The notes beneath the pieces were generated by a model. That model was not told the origin of the DNA and searched no databases. It saw only the letters and a list, made by a program, of their open reading frames with translations. Shown here piece by piece: positions 52,145-61,165 of a stretch of DNA of 64,000 nucleotides. The position numbers and the translations under genes were made by a program. Position 1 is the first letter of the stretch, and each line of letters starts with the position of its first letter. Source of the stretch: Puniceibacterium sediminis (GTDB lineage: Bacteria > Pseudomonadota > Alphaproteobacteria > Rhodobacterales > Rhodobacteraceae); NCBI RefSeq assembly GCF_900188035.1, contig NZ_FZNN01000013.1, positions 1-64,000 of the forward strand. Reading direction: 5' to 3'.

Positions 52145-53113
52145 ATGGGCGATGATGCCAAACATATTTATCAAGCGACGCTCGATGTGCTGACCCGAGC
52201 CGCTCTGGCGCGCGATACCGCGACTTTCGCGCGCCATCTGGTCTTGCCGCATGTGATCAAAATGCTGGACGGCAAAGTCGTGTACAACACTGAGCAAGAG
52301 GTTCACGACGGCATCAACGAGTATCGGGACAAGCTTGAACGCATCGGCGTGCAAACCGTCGAACGTAATTGCAGCTTTGCCCGGTTTGTCGGTGACACGA
52401 TGGTTTCAGGCTACCATGTGACGCAAAATGTCACGCGAGATGCGCCGCTGCCACCGGCCTATATCACCAAGGGCGTCTTCTGCCTGATCGATGGGCGGTG
52501 GTGCATGTCGCTGTCGGATTCGGCGATGTCGGGCGAAGACTGGCCCGACGTTCCGCATCGGCACATGCAGGCCTATGCCAAGGATGACGAAACCACGCGC
52601 ACTCCGCAAGAAATGCGCAAGGCGGTTTCGCAAAAACTGATCGATCACGCAGATTATGCCCTGTTGCACGGCGACTTTGACGCCTGGCGCGCGTTCATCA
52701 CCCTGCCGCTGATCTTTGAAGGCGATATTGCAACCGAAGTCTTTGCAACCGAGAGCCAGCTTAGAGAACAATACGAAAACTACCGGCACGACTTCTTGAC
52801 GTATAAAGTCACGGATGTTGTCCGGGTCGTCTCTTCAACCGAGCTTCTGGCTCAGGACGAGATGAGGGTGGACTATCGCGCCTATATTCTGAACTGCGGC
52901 ACCAACGTCGTGGCACCATGGGACGGCAGGCTGATCCTTAAACGCGACCAGGGCCTCTGGCGGATCAGCCGGATCATACGGTCCAGTCAATCGCTGCAAT
53001 GGCGATCGCGCATGCACCAGCCCCTGCAACCGGGCGGTGCATCATCACAACAAGCCGTACCGGCGACGCCCGCGATACAAAAGCCCCGCATACAGAGGGA
53101 GGAGCGGAATTGA
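52145..53113 (+). CDS. Unknown protein with two tandem NTF2/SnoaL-like domains
   Basis: 322 aa. Two similar halves can be aligned by eye: LTRAALARDTATFARHLVLPHVIKM with LIDHADYALLHGDFDAWRAFITLPL, each followed by a glycine/aspartate turn, an amphipathic helix and beta strands; the second ends WRISRIIRS like SnoaL domains. The C-terminal ~40 residues are Gln/Pro-rich. No catalytic residues known. No Shine-Dalgarno, starts 6 bases after the thiolase stop, so probably coupled. Function unknown. Confidence 0.6.
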   Translation: MGDDAKHIYQATLDVLTRAALARDTATFARHLVLPHVIKMLDGKVVYNTEQEVHDGINEYRDKLERIGVQTVERNCSFARFVGDTMVSGYHVTQNVTRDAPLPPAYITKGVFCLIDGRWCMSLSDSAMSGEDWPDVPHRHMQAYAKDDETTRTPQEMRKAVSQKLIDHADYALLHGDFDAWRAFITLPLIFEGDIATEVFATESQLREQYENYRHDFLTYKVTDVVRVVSSTELLAQDEMRVDYRAYILNCGTNVVAPWDGRLILKRDQGLWRISRIIRSSQSLQWRSRMHQPLQPGGASSQQAVPATPAIQKPRIQREERN

Positions 53114-53124
53114 GGAATGTCACC

Positions 53125-53205
53125 ATGATCCGACACGCCGACGACACTGTCATCCTTACCTGCAAGGTGCCGGGCACAACGACCGTCTGGCCGGGGGAGA
53201 TCTGA
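53125..53205 (+). pseudogene. Short frame resembling a fadJ 5' end remnant
   Basis: 26 codons from ATG 53125. MIRHADDTVILTCKVPG is close to the start of the intact FadJ gene (MIKDADGVAIITWDVPD), and the preceding codon (Thr) is also shared. Similarity breaks off after ~18 residues, so a partial duplication left by insertion of the cupin genes is a fair reading, not proof. Confidence 0.45.
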
Positions 53206-53208
53206 GAC

Positions 53209-53697
53209 ATGCCACGCGTGCCCCTGTCTGACCCTGTCCATGTGGCCGACACCTCGCATCCCGTTCTTGGGGCTTCGCTGGGTGGCTATGCCTATGTGCC
53301 GTTGTCGGAAGTCGGCGGTTTGACCCAGTTCGGCGCGCATCTGGAAACGCTGGATCCCGGTGCGCAATCTTCGCACCGTCACTGGCACGAGGCCGAAGAC
53401 GAGTTGATCTATGTAGTCGCAGGTGAAGTCGTGCTGATCGAGGATGCAGAAACGCCGCTGGTCGCCGGGGACGTCGCCGCCTGGGCGGCAGGCAGCCCGG
53501 TGGGGCATTGTGTGGAAAACCGCTCGGCCCAGCCCGCCAGCTATCTTGTGGTTGGCACCCGCAACAAAGCCGATGTGGTGCATTACCCGGATGCCGGACT
53601 GAGCGTCACACTGACCGACCGCCGCCACCGGGTGTTTCGCGATGCTGCCGGGACCGTCGTTGCCCAATATTCCCGCCCGCCCGAAGGAGCGTTGTGA
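53209..53697 (+). CDS. Cupin-domain protein
   Basis: 162 aa, single cupin. Metal ligands H, H, E in SHRHWHEAEDELIYVVAGEVVL (first cupin motif) and VGHCVEN in the second. Upstream GGGGGAG. Similar to the cupin gene that follows; likely a metal-dependent binding or isomerase protein of unknown substrate. Confidence 0.82.
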   Translation: MPRVPLSDPVHVADTSHPVLGASLGGYAYVPLSEVGGLTQFGAHLETLDPGAQSSHRHWHEAEDELIYVVAGEVVLIEDAETPLVAGDVAAWAAGSPVGHCVENRSAQPASYLVVGTRNKADVVHYPDAGLSVTLTDRRHRVFRDAAGTVVAQYSRPPEGAL

Positions 53698-53699
53698 CG

Positions 53700-54173
53700 A
53701 TGCCAAAGCTTGACCTTTCGTCCCTGCCGGTGCGCACAGGATCGACCTATCCCGCCACCCTTGCGGCAAAAATGGCCGGGCGGTCCTCGCTCCGGCTGAG
53801 CGATGCGGCGGGGCTGACCCAGTTCGGTGCCAATCTGGTACGGCTTGAGCCCGGCGCGATGTCGAGCCTGCGCCACTGGCACGAAACCCAGGACGAGCTT
53901 GTCTTTGTCACCGAAGGCGCGCTGATTTTGCGTGACGATTTTGGCGACACGCCGTTGGCGGTGGGCGATTGTGCGACCTTTCCGGCGGGCGAGGCGAATG
54001 GCCATCACATTCTGAACCTGTCCGATGCACCGGGCAGTTTTTTGGTCATCGGCACCCGTACGGACACGGATACGGGATGGTATCCCGACCTTGACCTGAA
54101 AGTGACGTCCGACCGGAACGGGCACCGCTACACCCGCCGCGACGGCAGCCCGCTGGACCCTGAAAATTCCTGA
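53700..54173 (+). CDS. Cupin-domain protein, paralogue of the previous gene
   Basis: 157 aa. LRHWHETQDELVFVTEGALIL and GEANGHHILN are the two cupin motifs; sequence relation to the gene upstream is obvious (both TQFGA, then LEPGA/LDPGA). Starts 2 bases after the upstream stop. Tandem duplication of one cupin inside a beta-oxidation cluster; the pair may form a heteromer. Confidence 0.82.
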   Translation: MPKLDLSSLPVRTGSTYPATLAAKMAGRSSLRLSDAAGLTQFGANLVRLEPGAMSSLRHWHETQDELVFVTEGALILRDDFGDTPLAVGDCATFPAGEANGHHILNLSDAPGSFLVIGTRTDTDTGWYPDLDLKVTSDRNGHRYTRRDGSPLDPENS

Positions 54174-54222
54174 ACATGCCGCCTTGTGCGGCCCCAGACA
54201 CCCTCTGATACGGAGAGAGACC

Positions 54223-56421
54223 ATGAGCGATTTCACAATGATCAAGGACGCCGACGGCGTCGCAATCATCACCTGGGACGTCCCGGACAAGTCGATGAAC
54301 GTGATGTCCCTGCAGGGCTTTGCAGATCTCGACGCGCTAATCGACGACGCCCTTGCCGATGACACCGTGAAGGGGGTCGTGATCACCTCTGGCAAGGACA
54401 GCTTTGCCGGCGGCATGGATCTGAACGTCATCGCCAAGATGAAGGAAGACGCCGGCGACGAACCCGCGCGCGGGCTGTTTGAGGGCGTGATGCAGATGCA
54501 CGCCGTCCTGCGCAAGATCGAGCGCGCCGGGATGGACCCCAAGACGCTGAAAGGCGGCAAGCCGATTGCCACCGCCCTGCCCGGCACGGCGCTTGGCATT
54601 GGCCTTGAACTGCCGCTGTCGACGCACCGGATCTTTGCCGCCGAAAACCCCAAGGCCAAGATCGGCCTGCCCGAGATCATGGTCGGGATTTTCCCCGGCG
54701 CGGGCGGCACCACCCGGTTGGTGCGCAAGATGGGCGCCATGGCAGCATCGCCATTCCTGCTTGAAGGCAAGCTGTCTGACCCGATCAAGGCCAAGGCGGC
54801 AGGCATCATCGACGAGGTGGTGGCCGACCCGGTGGCCGCAGCGCGCGAATGGGTGTTGCAGGCCAAGGACGCCGATCTGGTAAAGCCCTGGGATGCCAAG
54901 GGCTACAAGATGCCCGGCGGCGAACCCTATCACCCCGCAGGCTTCATGACCTTTGTCGGTGCATCGGCGATGGTGAATGGCAAGACGCAGGGTGTTTATC
55001 CGGCGGCCAAGGCGCTGCTGTCCGCGGTCTATGAGGGCGCGATGGTGCCCTTTGACACCGCGCTGAAGATCGAAGCGCGCTGGTTCACCAATGTGCTGAT
55101 GAACCCCAGTTCGGGCGCGATGATCCGGTCGCTGTTCATCAACAAGGAAGCGCTGGAAAAAGGCGCAGTGCGCCCGGCGGATGTGCCTGACCAGCGGGTC
55201 AAGCAGGTCGGCATTCTAGGTGCGGGCATGATGGGTGCCGGGATCGCGCTGGTTTCGGCCCAGGCCGGTATCGACGTGGTGCTGATCGACCAGAAGCAGG
55301 AAGCGGCGGACCGGGGCAAGGCCTATGTCGCCGACTACATGGACAAGGGCATCGCCCGCAAGAAAGCCACGGTTGAGGGCAAGGAGGCGCTGCTGTCGCG
55401 CATCCACGCGACAACCGATTACGCCGCCCTTCAGGGTTGCGACCTGATCGTCGAGGCGGTGTTCGAGGATCCGCGTATCAAGGCCGAAGTGACCGAAAAC
55501 GTCGAGAAGGTCATCCCCGAGGACTGCATCTTTGCCACCAACACTTCGACCCTGCCGATCACCGATCTGGCAAAGGCGAGCGTGCGGCCCGAACAGTTCG
55601 TCGGCATTCACTTCTTCTCTCCCGTCGAAAAGATGATGCTGGTCGAGATCATCAGGGGCGAGGCGACAGGCGACCGCGCGGTGGCCAAGGCACTGGATTT
55701 CGTCCGCCAGATCCGCAAGACACCCATCGTGGTGAACGATGCGCGGTTCTTTTATGCCAACCGCTGCATCATTCCCTACATCAACGAAGGCATGCGTCTG
55801 GTCGCCGAAGGCGTTGCGCCCGCGCTGGTCGAAAATGCCGCCAAGATGGTGGGAATGCCGCTCGGGCCGCTTCAGCTGGTGGACGAGACATCGATCGACC
55901 TCGGAGCCAAGATCGCCCGGGCAACGCGGGCCGCGATGGGCGATGCCTATCCCGATGGCGCGGTGGACGAAGTCATCTTCTGGATGGAAGGCGAAGGTCG
56001 TCTGGGTCGCAAGTCCAACGCCGGGTTCTACACCTATGACGAAAAGGGCAAGCGTCAGGGCCTTTGGTCCGGACTGGGCGAGAGATACGCCCTGCTGGAG
56101 GATCAGCCGGATCTGATCGAGGTCCAGCACCGCCTGCTGTTCGCTCAGGTGCTCGAAGCGGTGCGCGCACTTGAGGACGGCGTGCTGATGGACATCCGCG
56201 AAGGCGACGTGGGCGCGATCCTGGGTTGGGGCTTTGCGCCCTGGTCGGGTGGTCCGTTCTCCTGGCTCGACATCATCGGCGCACCCTATGCCGCCGAGCG
56301 CTGCGACCAGCTTGAGGAGCGCTTTGGTGACCGCTTTGCCTGCCCGGCGCTCCTGCGCGAGATGGCGGACAAGGGCCAGAGCTTTTACGGCCGCTTTGCG
56401 ACAGCAGACAAAGCCGCCTGA
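54223..56421 (+). CDS. fadJ: FadJ-type multifunctional 3-hydroxyacyl-CoA dehydrogenase/enoyl-CoA hydratase
   Basis: 732 aa. Enoyl-CoA hydratase/isomerase domain (~1-190; GKPIATALPGTALGIGLELPLS, IGLPEIMVGIFPGAGGTTRL), linker, NAD-binding Rossmann G-x-G-x2-G (VGILGAGMMGAGIALVSAQ, residue ~330) and the dehydrogenase C-terminal domain (NRCIIPYINEGMRLVAEGV). Hydrates enoyl-CoA and oxidises the 3-hydroxyacyl-CoA for thiolase. GGAGAGAG precedes the ATG at 54223. Confidence 0.94.
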   Translation: MSDFTMIKDADGVAIITWDVPDKSMNVMSLQGFADLDALIDDALADDTVKGVVITSGKDSFAGGMDLNVIAKMKEDAGDEPARGLFEGVMQMHAVLRKIERAGMDPKTLKGGKPIATALPGTALGIGLELPLSTHRIFAAENPKAKIGLPEIMVGIFPGAGGTTRLVRKMGAMAASPFLLEGKLSDPIKAKAAGIIDEVVADPVAAAREWVLQAKDADLVKPWDAKGYKMPGGEPYHPAGFMTFVGASAMVNGKTQGVYPAAKALLSAVYEGAMVPFDTALKIEARWFTNVLMNPSSGAMIRSLFINKEALEKGAVRPADVPDQRVKQVGILGAGMMGAGIALVSAQAGIDVVLIDQKQEAADRGKAYVADYMDKGIARKKATVEGKEALLSRIHATTDYAALQGCDLIVEAVFEDPRIKAEVTENVEKVIPEDCIFATNTSTLPITDLAKASVRPEQFVGIHFFSPVEKMMLVEIIRGEATGDRAVAKALDFVRQIRKTPIVVNDARFFYANRCIIPYINEGMRLVAEGVAPALVENAAKMVGMPLGPLQLVDETSIDLGAKIARATRAAMGDAYPDGAVDEVIFWMEGEGRLGRKSNAGFYTYDEKGKRQGLWSGLGERYALLEDQPDLIEVQHRLLFAQVLEAVRALEDGVLMDIREGDVGAILGWGFAPWSGGPFSWLDIIGAPYAAERCDQLEERFGDRFACPALLREMADKGQSFYGRFATADKAA

Positions 56422-56454
56422 GGCAATTACGCCGCGCTGACGCGCGCCGCCCCT

Positions 56455-56480
56455 GGGGCCGGTCCTGAAGGACCGGCCCC
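56455..56480 (+). terminator. Intrinsic terminator-like hairpin after fadJ
   Basis: GGGGCCGGTCC (56455-56465), loop TGAA, GGACCGGCCCC (56470-56480): an 11-bp perfect stem. Only ATTTG follows, so it is Rho-independent only weakly; a second 7-bp stem (56530-56546) sits downstream with a further run of T. Confidence 0.65.
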
Positions 56481-56651
56481 ATTTGAATCCCCCCCTTCGG
56501 TTGCCGAAACTTTTGGTGGCTATGCAGCCGACGTCCTTCGGACGTCTCCACCGGGACATTTTGAATCCAGAGAAGCCAAGACCTCCGTTGCACTTTTCAT
56601 GCGCCAGAAAGCCGCGCATACTCTGCGCTGACGTCATTCGGGAGGGGATCT

Positions 56652-58277
56652 ATGGGCTGGCTGGCAGATGAAACGGGGCTTGAAAAGCGGCCTGCAAATT
56701 ACACACCGCTGACCCCATTGTCATTTCTGGGCAGGGCGGCCGAGGTATTTTCCGATCAGCTGGCCGTGGTCTATGGCCCCCATCGCAAGACCTACAAAGA
56801 ATATCACGCACGCTGCTCGCAACTGGCGTCTGCCCTTGCCGGGATAGGTGTGCAGCCCGGCGATGTGGTTGCGACGCTGATCCCGAACCTGCCGCCGCAA
56901 GCCGAGGCGCATTTCGGTGTGCCCGCCTGCGGTGCCGTTCTGAACACGATCAACACGCGGCTGGATGTGGCGACCGTCGCCTATATATTTGACCACGGCG
57001 GGGCAAAGGTCGTCCTGGTGGATACGCAGTTTCTGGATCTTGCCGAGGCCGCGATGGATGCCATGCAGGGCGCGAAACCCATCGTGATCGAGGTCCCGGA
57101 CGATCATGTCGGATATCCCGCGACCGGGCGGTACGAAACCTATGAGGCGCTGCTGGAAAAAGGCGATCCGGCCTATGACTGGATCATGCCAGCGGACGAG
57201 TGGGAGAGCCTCGCGCTCAACTACACCTCTGGCACCACGGGGCGGCCCAAGGGCGTGGTTTATCACCATCGCGGTGCCTATCTGAATGCTATGGGCCAGA
57301 TCGTGAGCTGGCGGATGGTGCTGCATCCGGTCTACCTGACCATCGTTCCGTTGTTTCATTGCAATGGCTGGTGCCACACATGGATGATGCCCGCGCTTGG
57401 CGGCACCATCGTTGGCTGCCGGGACATCACCGCGAAGGCCATCTTTGATGCCATCGCCGACGAGGGTGTGACGCATTTCGGCGGGGCACCGATCGTGCTG
57501 AACATGCTGGTGAATGCACCGCCGGGCGATAGGCGCGCCTTTGACCATACAGTCGAAGTCTTCACCGCCGGTGCGCCCCCCGCGCCAAGCACCCTCGCCA
57601 AGATCGAGCCGATGGGCTTCAACGTCACACAGGTTTATGGCCTGACCGAGACCTATGGACCGGGGACGGAGTGCCTGTGGTCCAGTCGCTGGGATCATCT
57701 GATCGGGGACGAACGCGCGGCTGTGAAGGCACGGCAAGGGGTGGCGATGCCCTTCCTGGAACATGTGACGGTCATGGACGACACAATGGCCGAAGTGCCC
57801 CGCGACGGGGCCTCCAAGGGCGAGATCATGTTTCGCGGTAACGGCGTGATGAAGGGGTATTACAAAAACCCCGAGGCGACGGCAGAATCCTTTGAGGGCG
57901 GCTATTTCCACAGTGGTGACATCGCAGTGATGCATGGCGACGGACATATCCAGATCGCGGACCGCGCCAAGGACATCATCATCTCGGGCGGGGAAAACAT
58001 CAGTTCGGTCGAGGTTGAGGGCGTACTCATGGCACATGACGCGGTGAACCTCTGTGCCGTGGTGGCCAAGCCGGACGAGAAATGGGGCGAAATCCCCTGC
58101 GCCTTTGTCGAATTGAAACCGGGCGCAGAGGTGAGCGAAGCAGAACTGATCGCCTTTTCCCGGACCCGTCTGGCCGGGTTCAAGACCCCCAAACGGGTGG
58201 TTTTTCAGGAGCTGCCCAAGACGTCGACAGGGAAAATCCAGAAGTTCGAGTTACGCAAGCTGGCCAGAGATATCTGA
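56652..58277 (+). CDS. Acyl-CoA synthetase, AMP-forming (DmdB-like)
   Basis: 541 aa. AMP-binding signature LNYTSGTTGRPKGVVYHHRG, VTQVYGLTETYGPG, GEIMFRGNGVMKGYYKNPEAT and the C-terminal catalytic Lys in PKTSTGKIQKFELRKL. Makes acyl-CoA from a carboxylate with ATP. GGAGGGGATCT precedes the ATG. The pairing with a DmdC-like dehydrogenase suggests, but does not show, methylmercaptopropionate use. Confidence 0.93.
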   Translation: MGWLADETGLEKRPANYTPLTPLSFLGRAAEVFSDQLAVVYGPHRKTYKEYHARCSQLASALAGIGVQPGDVVATLIPNLPPQAEAHFGVPACGAVLNTINTRLDVATVAYIFDHGGAKVVLVDTQFLDLAEAAMDAMQGAKPIVIEVPDDHVGYPATGRYETYEALLEKGDPAYDWIMPADEWESLALNYTSGTTGRPKGVVYHHRGAYLNAMGQIVSWRMVLHPVYLTIVPLFHCNGWCHTWMMPALGGTIVGCRDITAKAIFDAIADEGVTHFGGAPIVLNMLVNAPPGDRRAFDHTVEVFTAGAPPAPSTLAKIEPMGFNVTQVYGLTETYGPGTECLWSSRWDHLIGDERAAVKARQGVAMPFLEHVTVMDDTMAEVPRDGASKGEIMFRGNGVMKGYYKNPEATAESFEGGYFHSGDIAVMHGDGHIQIADRAKDIIISGGENISSVEVEGVLMAHDAVNLCAVVAKPDEKWGEIPCAFVELKPGAEVSEAELIAFSRTRLAGFKTPKRVVFQELPKTSTGKIQKFELRKLARDI

Positions 58278-58384
58278 CGCTGGGTCAGCCGGGATGATGA
58301 CTCTCCCTCAGGTCGCAGTGGGCTTTCCTCGGGGCGCAGCCGCGTGCTAGTGTCCCGTCAAATCGAGGCAGAGCAGCAGCCCGC

Positions 58385-59410
58385 ATGACAGCGCTGAAAC
58401 AATACCAACGGCTAGAGGCAAGTGGCCTTTGGCGGCCTTCACCGGACGCGCAGCGCCGTGATGTGGTCGTGTCGATGGGCGATGCCACCCTGACCATCAC
58501 AGATACCAGCGACCGGGTTCTGGCGCATTGGTCATTGGCTGCCGTGGCCCGCGCCAACAAGGGCGTGCTGCCCGCGCTATATTTTCCCGATGGCGACCCC
58601 GGAGAGACCCTGGAACTGGCCGCCTCCGAAGCGGATATGATCGACGCGCTCGACCGGGTGCGCCGCGCTATCGAACGTCGGCGCCCCAGCCCCGGCAAGC
58701 TGCGCGTCTACCTCACCAGCGGCTCAGCGGCAGTGCTGCTGGGGTTGGCGGTGTTCTGGCTGCCGGGTGCCCTGCTGCGGCACACGGTCAAGGTCGTTCC
58801 GGACGTCAAGCGGGTCGAGATCGGCGATGCCCTGCTGGACCGCATCACCCGTGTCGCCGGATTGCCCTGCGCCGCGCCGCAGGCGCAGGAGCCGCTGCGC
58901 CATCTGGCCGCGCGGGTTCTGGGCGAAGATCGTCGCGATGCGCTGGTCGTGCTGCGCGACGGGGTGCGCAAGACGGTGCATCTGCCGGGTGGGCGTATCC
59001 TGCTAAACCGGTCGCTGGTCGAGGATCCCGAAGATCCCGATGTCACAGCCGGCTACATTCTGGTCGAATCCGTGCGTCGCATGGGCCGCGATCCTCTCGA
59101 AGGGTTGCTGCGCCACGCGGGTCTCTGGCCCAGCTTGCAGTTGCTGACCACCGGATCCCTGCCCGCCAGTGTGCTGGATGAATATGCCGAAAGCCTGCTG
59201 CTTGAGGTGCCGCCCAAAGAGCCGCTCGATCAGCTGGTCAAGGCCTTCGCCGCGGCCGAACTGCGCACCACGCCCTATGCCTATGCCGAGGACATGACCG
59301 GCGAAAGCTCCCTGCCGCTGATCGAGGCCGATCCGCGCAAGGAAGAAGGCAGTCGCCAAGTCCTGTCAGATGCCGACTGGGTCCGGTTGCAGGGCATCTG
59401 CGGCGGCTGA
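58385..59410 (+). CDS. Conserved membrane protein resembling an inactive M48-type protease
   Basis: 341 aa. One helix at ~110-128 (AAVLLGLAVFWLPGALL) separates a cytoplasmic N-terminus from a C-terminal domain. HLPGGRILLNRSLVED followed by VTAGYILVESVRRMG mirrors the M48 layout (PGG-x-IYVNRGLI then HExxH helix), but the zinc motif reads VESVR, so it cannot be an active metalloprotease. Function unknown; weak start signal. The family resemblance is by eye. Confidence 0.6.
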   Translation: MTALKQYQRLEASGLWRPSPDAQRRDVVVSMGDATLTITDTSDRVLAHWSLAAVARANKGVLPALYFPDGDPGETLELAASEADMIDALDRVRRAIERRRPSPGKLRVYLTSGSAAVLLGLAVFWLPGALLRHTVKVVPDVKRVEIGDALLDRITRVAGLPCAAPQAQEPLRHLAARVLGEDRRDALVVLRDGVRKTVHLPGGRILLNRSLVEDPEDPDVTAGYILVESVRRMGRDPLEGLLRHAGLWPSLQLLTTGSLPASVLDEYAESLLLEVPPKEPLDQLVKAFAAAELRTTPYAYAEDMTGESSLPLIEADPRKEEGSRQVLSDADWVRLQGICGG

Positions 59411-59504
59411 CACTGCTTCATCCGTGTCAGCCCCGCGTATCACTTGCCCCCGGCTGGCCGGTCTGAATGAAGGGTCACCCCTTTCCGGCACGCCTTGAAC
59501 CGGT

Positions 59505-60140
59505 TTACTTCGTTCCGAACATACGGTCGCCAGCATCCCCCAGCCCCGGAACGATATAGCCCTTGTCGTTCAGACGACTGTCCAGCGACGCGGTCACGAT
59601 CGGCACATCCGGATGCGCCTCTTTCATCCGCGCGACACCTTCGGGTGCGGCGAGCAGGCACAGGAAGCGGATGTTCGTAGCACCGGCCTTCTTGAGCAGA
59701 TCAATAGCCGCGACCGACGAATTGCCGGTGGCGAGCATTGGATCCACCGCGATCACCAGCCGGTCCTCAAGAGATTCCGGAACCTTGAAATAATACTGCA
59801 CCGGCTGCAGCGTCTCCTCGTCCCGGTACAGGCCGACAAACCCGACACGCGCCGAAGGGATCAACTCCAGCACACCGTCCAGCAGCCCGTTGCCTGCCCG
59901 CAGGATCGAGATCAGCGCCAGCTTCTTGCCCGCCAGAACCGGTGCTTCCATTTCTTGCATCGGCGTTTCGATCCGCCGTTTCGTCAGCGGCAGGTCGCGT
60001 GTCACCTCATATGCCAGAAACTGGCTGATCTCGCGCAGGAGCTGCCGGAAGACGGCGGTCGATGTGCCCTTTTCCCGCATCAGCGTCAGCTTATGCTGTA
60101 CCAGGGGGTGGTCGACGATTGTCAGGTGCTCGGTCATCAT
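59505..60140 (-). CDS. upp: Uracil phosphoribosyltransferase
   Basis: 211 aa. PRPP-binding motif [18 protein letters not shown] and the uracil-site loop [13 protein letters not shown]. Converts uracil and PRPP to UMP. Two adjacent ATGs (60140, 60137); the first overlaps the add stop with GGAGAC upstream. Last gene of the salvage operon. Confidence 0.97.
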   Translation of the reverse strand: MMTEHLTIVDHPLVQHKLTLMREKGTSTAVFRQLLREISQFLAYEVTRDLPLTKRRIETPMQEMEAPVLAGKKLALISILRAGNGLLDGVLELIPSARVGFVGLYRDEETLQPVQYYFKVPESLEDRLVIAVDPMLATGNSSVAAIDLLKKAGATNIRFLCLLAAPEGVARMKEAHPDVPIVTASLDSRLNDKGYIVPGLGDAGDRMFGTK

Positions 60141-61165
60141 GTCTCCAGTCGCTTCAGGATCTTTTCGCGGGTGTCGTCATCGCAAAAGGCCGCATCAGCA
60201 GCATTGCGGGTAAGTTCACGTAAAACATCAGCATCCCACTGGAACGCATTGGCAAGGTTGAAATATTCCCGCCGCATGTTTGTGTGAAAAAACGGTGGGT
60301 CGTCGGTGGATACGGTCACTTTGACACCCCGGTCGCGCAACTCGGCGATGGGGTGCTTCGCGAGGTTCGGATAAACACCGAGCGTTACGTTGGACCCCGG
60401 ACAGACCTCGAGAACCACGCCGGTTTCCGCCAGCAGATCGACCAGCGCAAGGTCCTCTATCGCCCGAACACCGTGCCCGATGCGCGCCACGCGCAGATCT
60501 TCTACTGCAGAGCGGACTTCGGAAGGCCCACGCCACTCTCCGGCATGGGTGGTCAGCTTCAAACCCGCCTCGCGCGCCATATCAAAAGCGTACAAAAATT
60601 GATTCAATTCGCCCCTATTCTCGTCTCCACCCATACCAAATCCAACAATCCAGTCTCCGGCAGTCTCAGCGGCGCAACGCGCGGCAGGGCGGGATTTTTC
60701 TGGACCAAAGTGGCGGATGCAGGTGACAACGCCGCGCAGGGTGACACCCAGATCACGCTCGGCAGCGTCAGCCGCCTCGCGGATGGCATGCAAATATTCT
60801 CGCCAGGCGCCAAGATCGCCACCGCCGCAGAAATCCGGGCTGAGGAATGTCTCGCAATAGATCACGCCGTTGGCAGCACATTCCTCAAGCAGGGCGGTTG
60901 TCAGCCGGGCATAGTCGCGCGGGGTCTGCAGAACCTGTGTCGCCGCCTCATATACACTCAGAAAGTGTACAAAGTCCCGGTAGGCGTAGGATCCGTCCTC
61001 GCGGAAAACGCCGCTCAGGTTCACCGACTTTTCCTTTGCAAGGCCACGGATGAATGCGGGCGGCGCCGCCCCCTCGTGGTGCAGGTGTAACTCGACCTTG
61101 GGCAGATCGGCGATCTGCGCCAGATCCTCTTCGTTCAGTGGGTCGCGGTCCTCGTGACGGGCCAT
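60137..61165 (-). CDS. add: Adenosine deaminase
   Basis: 342 aa. Zinc-binding H-x-H in [18 protein letters not shown], and the catalytic VSTDDPPFF. Deaminates adenosine to inosine. ATG at 61165 overlaps the deoB stop (ATGA), with AAGGAG upstream. Fourth gene of the salvage operon. Confidence 0.95.
   Translation of the reverse strand: MARHEDRDPLNEEDLAQIADLPKVELHLHHEGAAPPAFIRGLAKEKSVNLSGVFREDGSYAYRDFVHFLSVYEAATQVLQTPRDYARLTTALLEECAANGVIYCETFLSPDFCGGGDLGAWREYLHAIREAADAAERDLGVTLRGVVTCIRHFGPEKSRPAARCAAETAGDWIVGFGMGGDENRGELNQFLYAFDMAREAGLKLTTHAGEWRGPSEVRSAVEDLRVARIGHGVRAIEDLALVDLLAETGVVLEVCPGSNVTLGVYPNLAKHPIAELRDRGVKVTVSTDDPPFFHTNMRREYFNLANAFQWDADVLRELTRNAADAAFCDDDTREKILKRLET

Noticed and set aside
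50990-52354. Antisense frame of 454 codons opposite the thiolase gene
   Set aside because: Shadow of the thiolase gene; no domain and crosses into the next gene's start.
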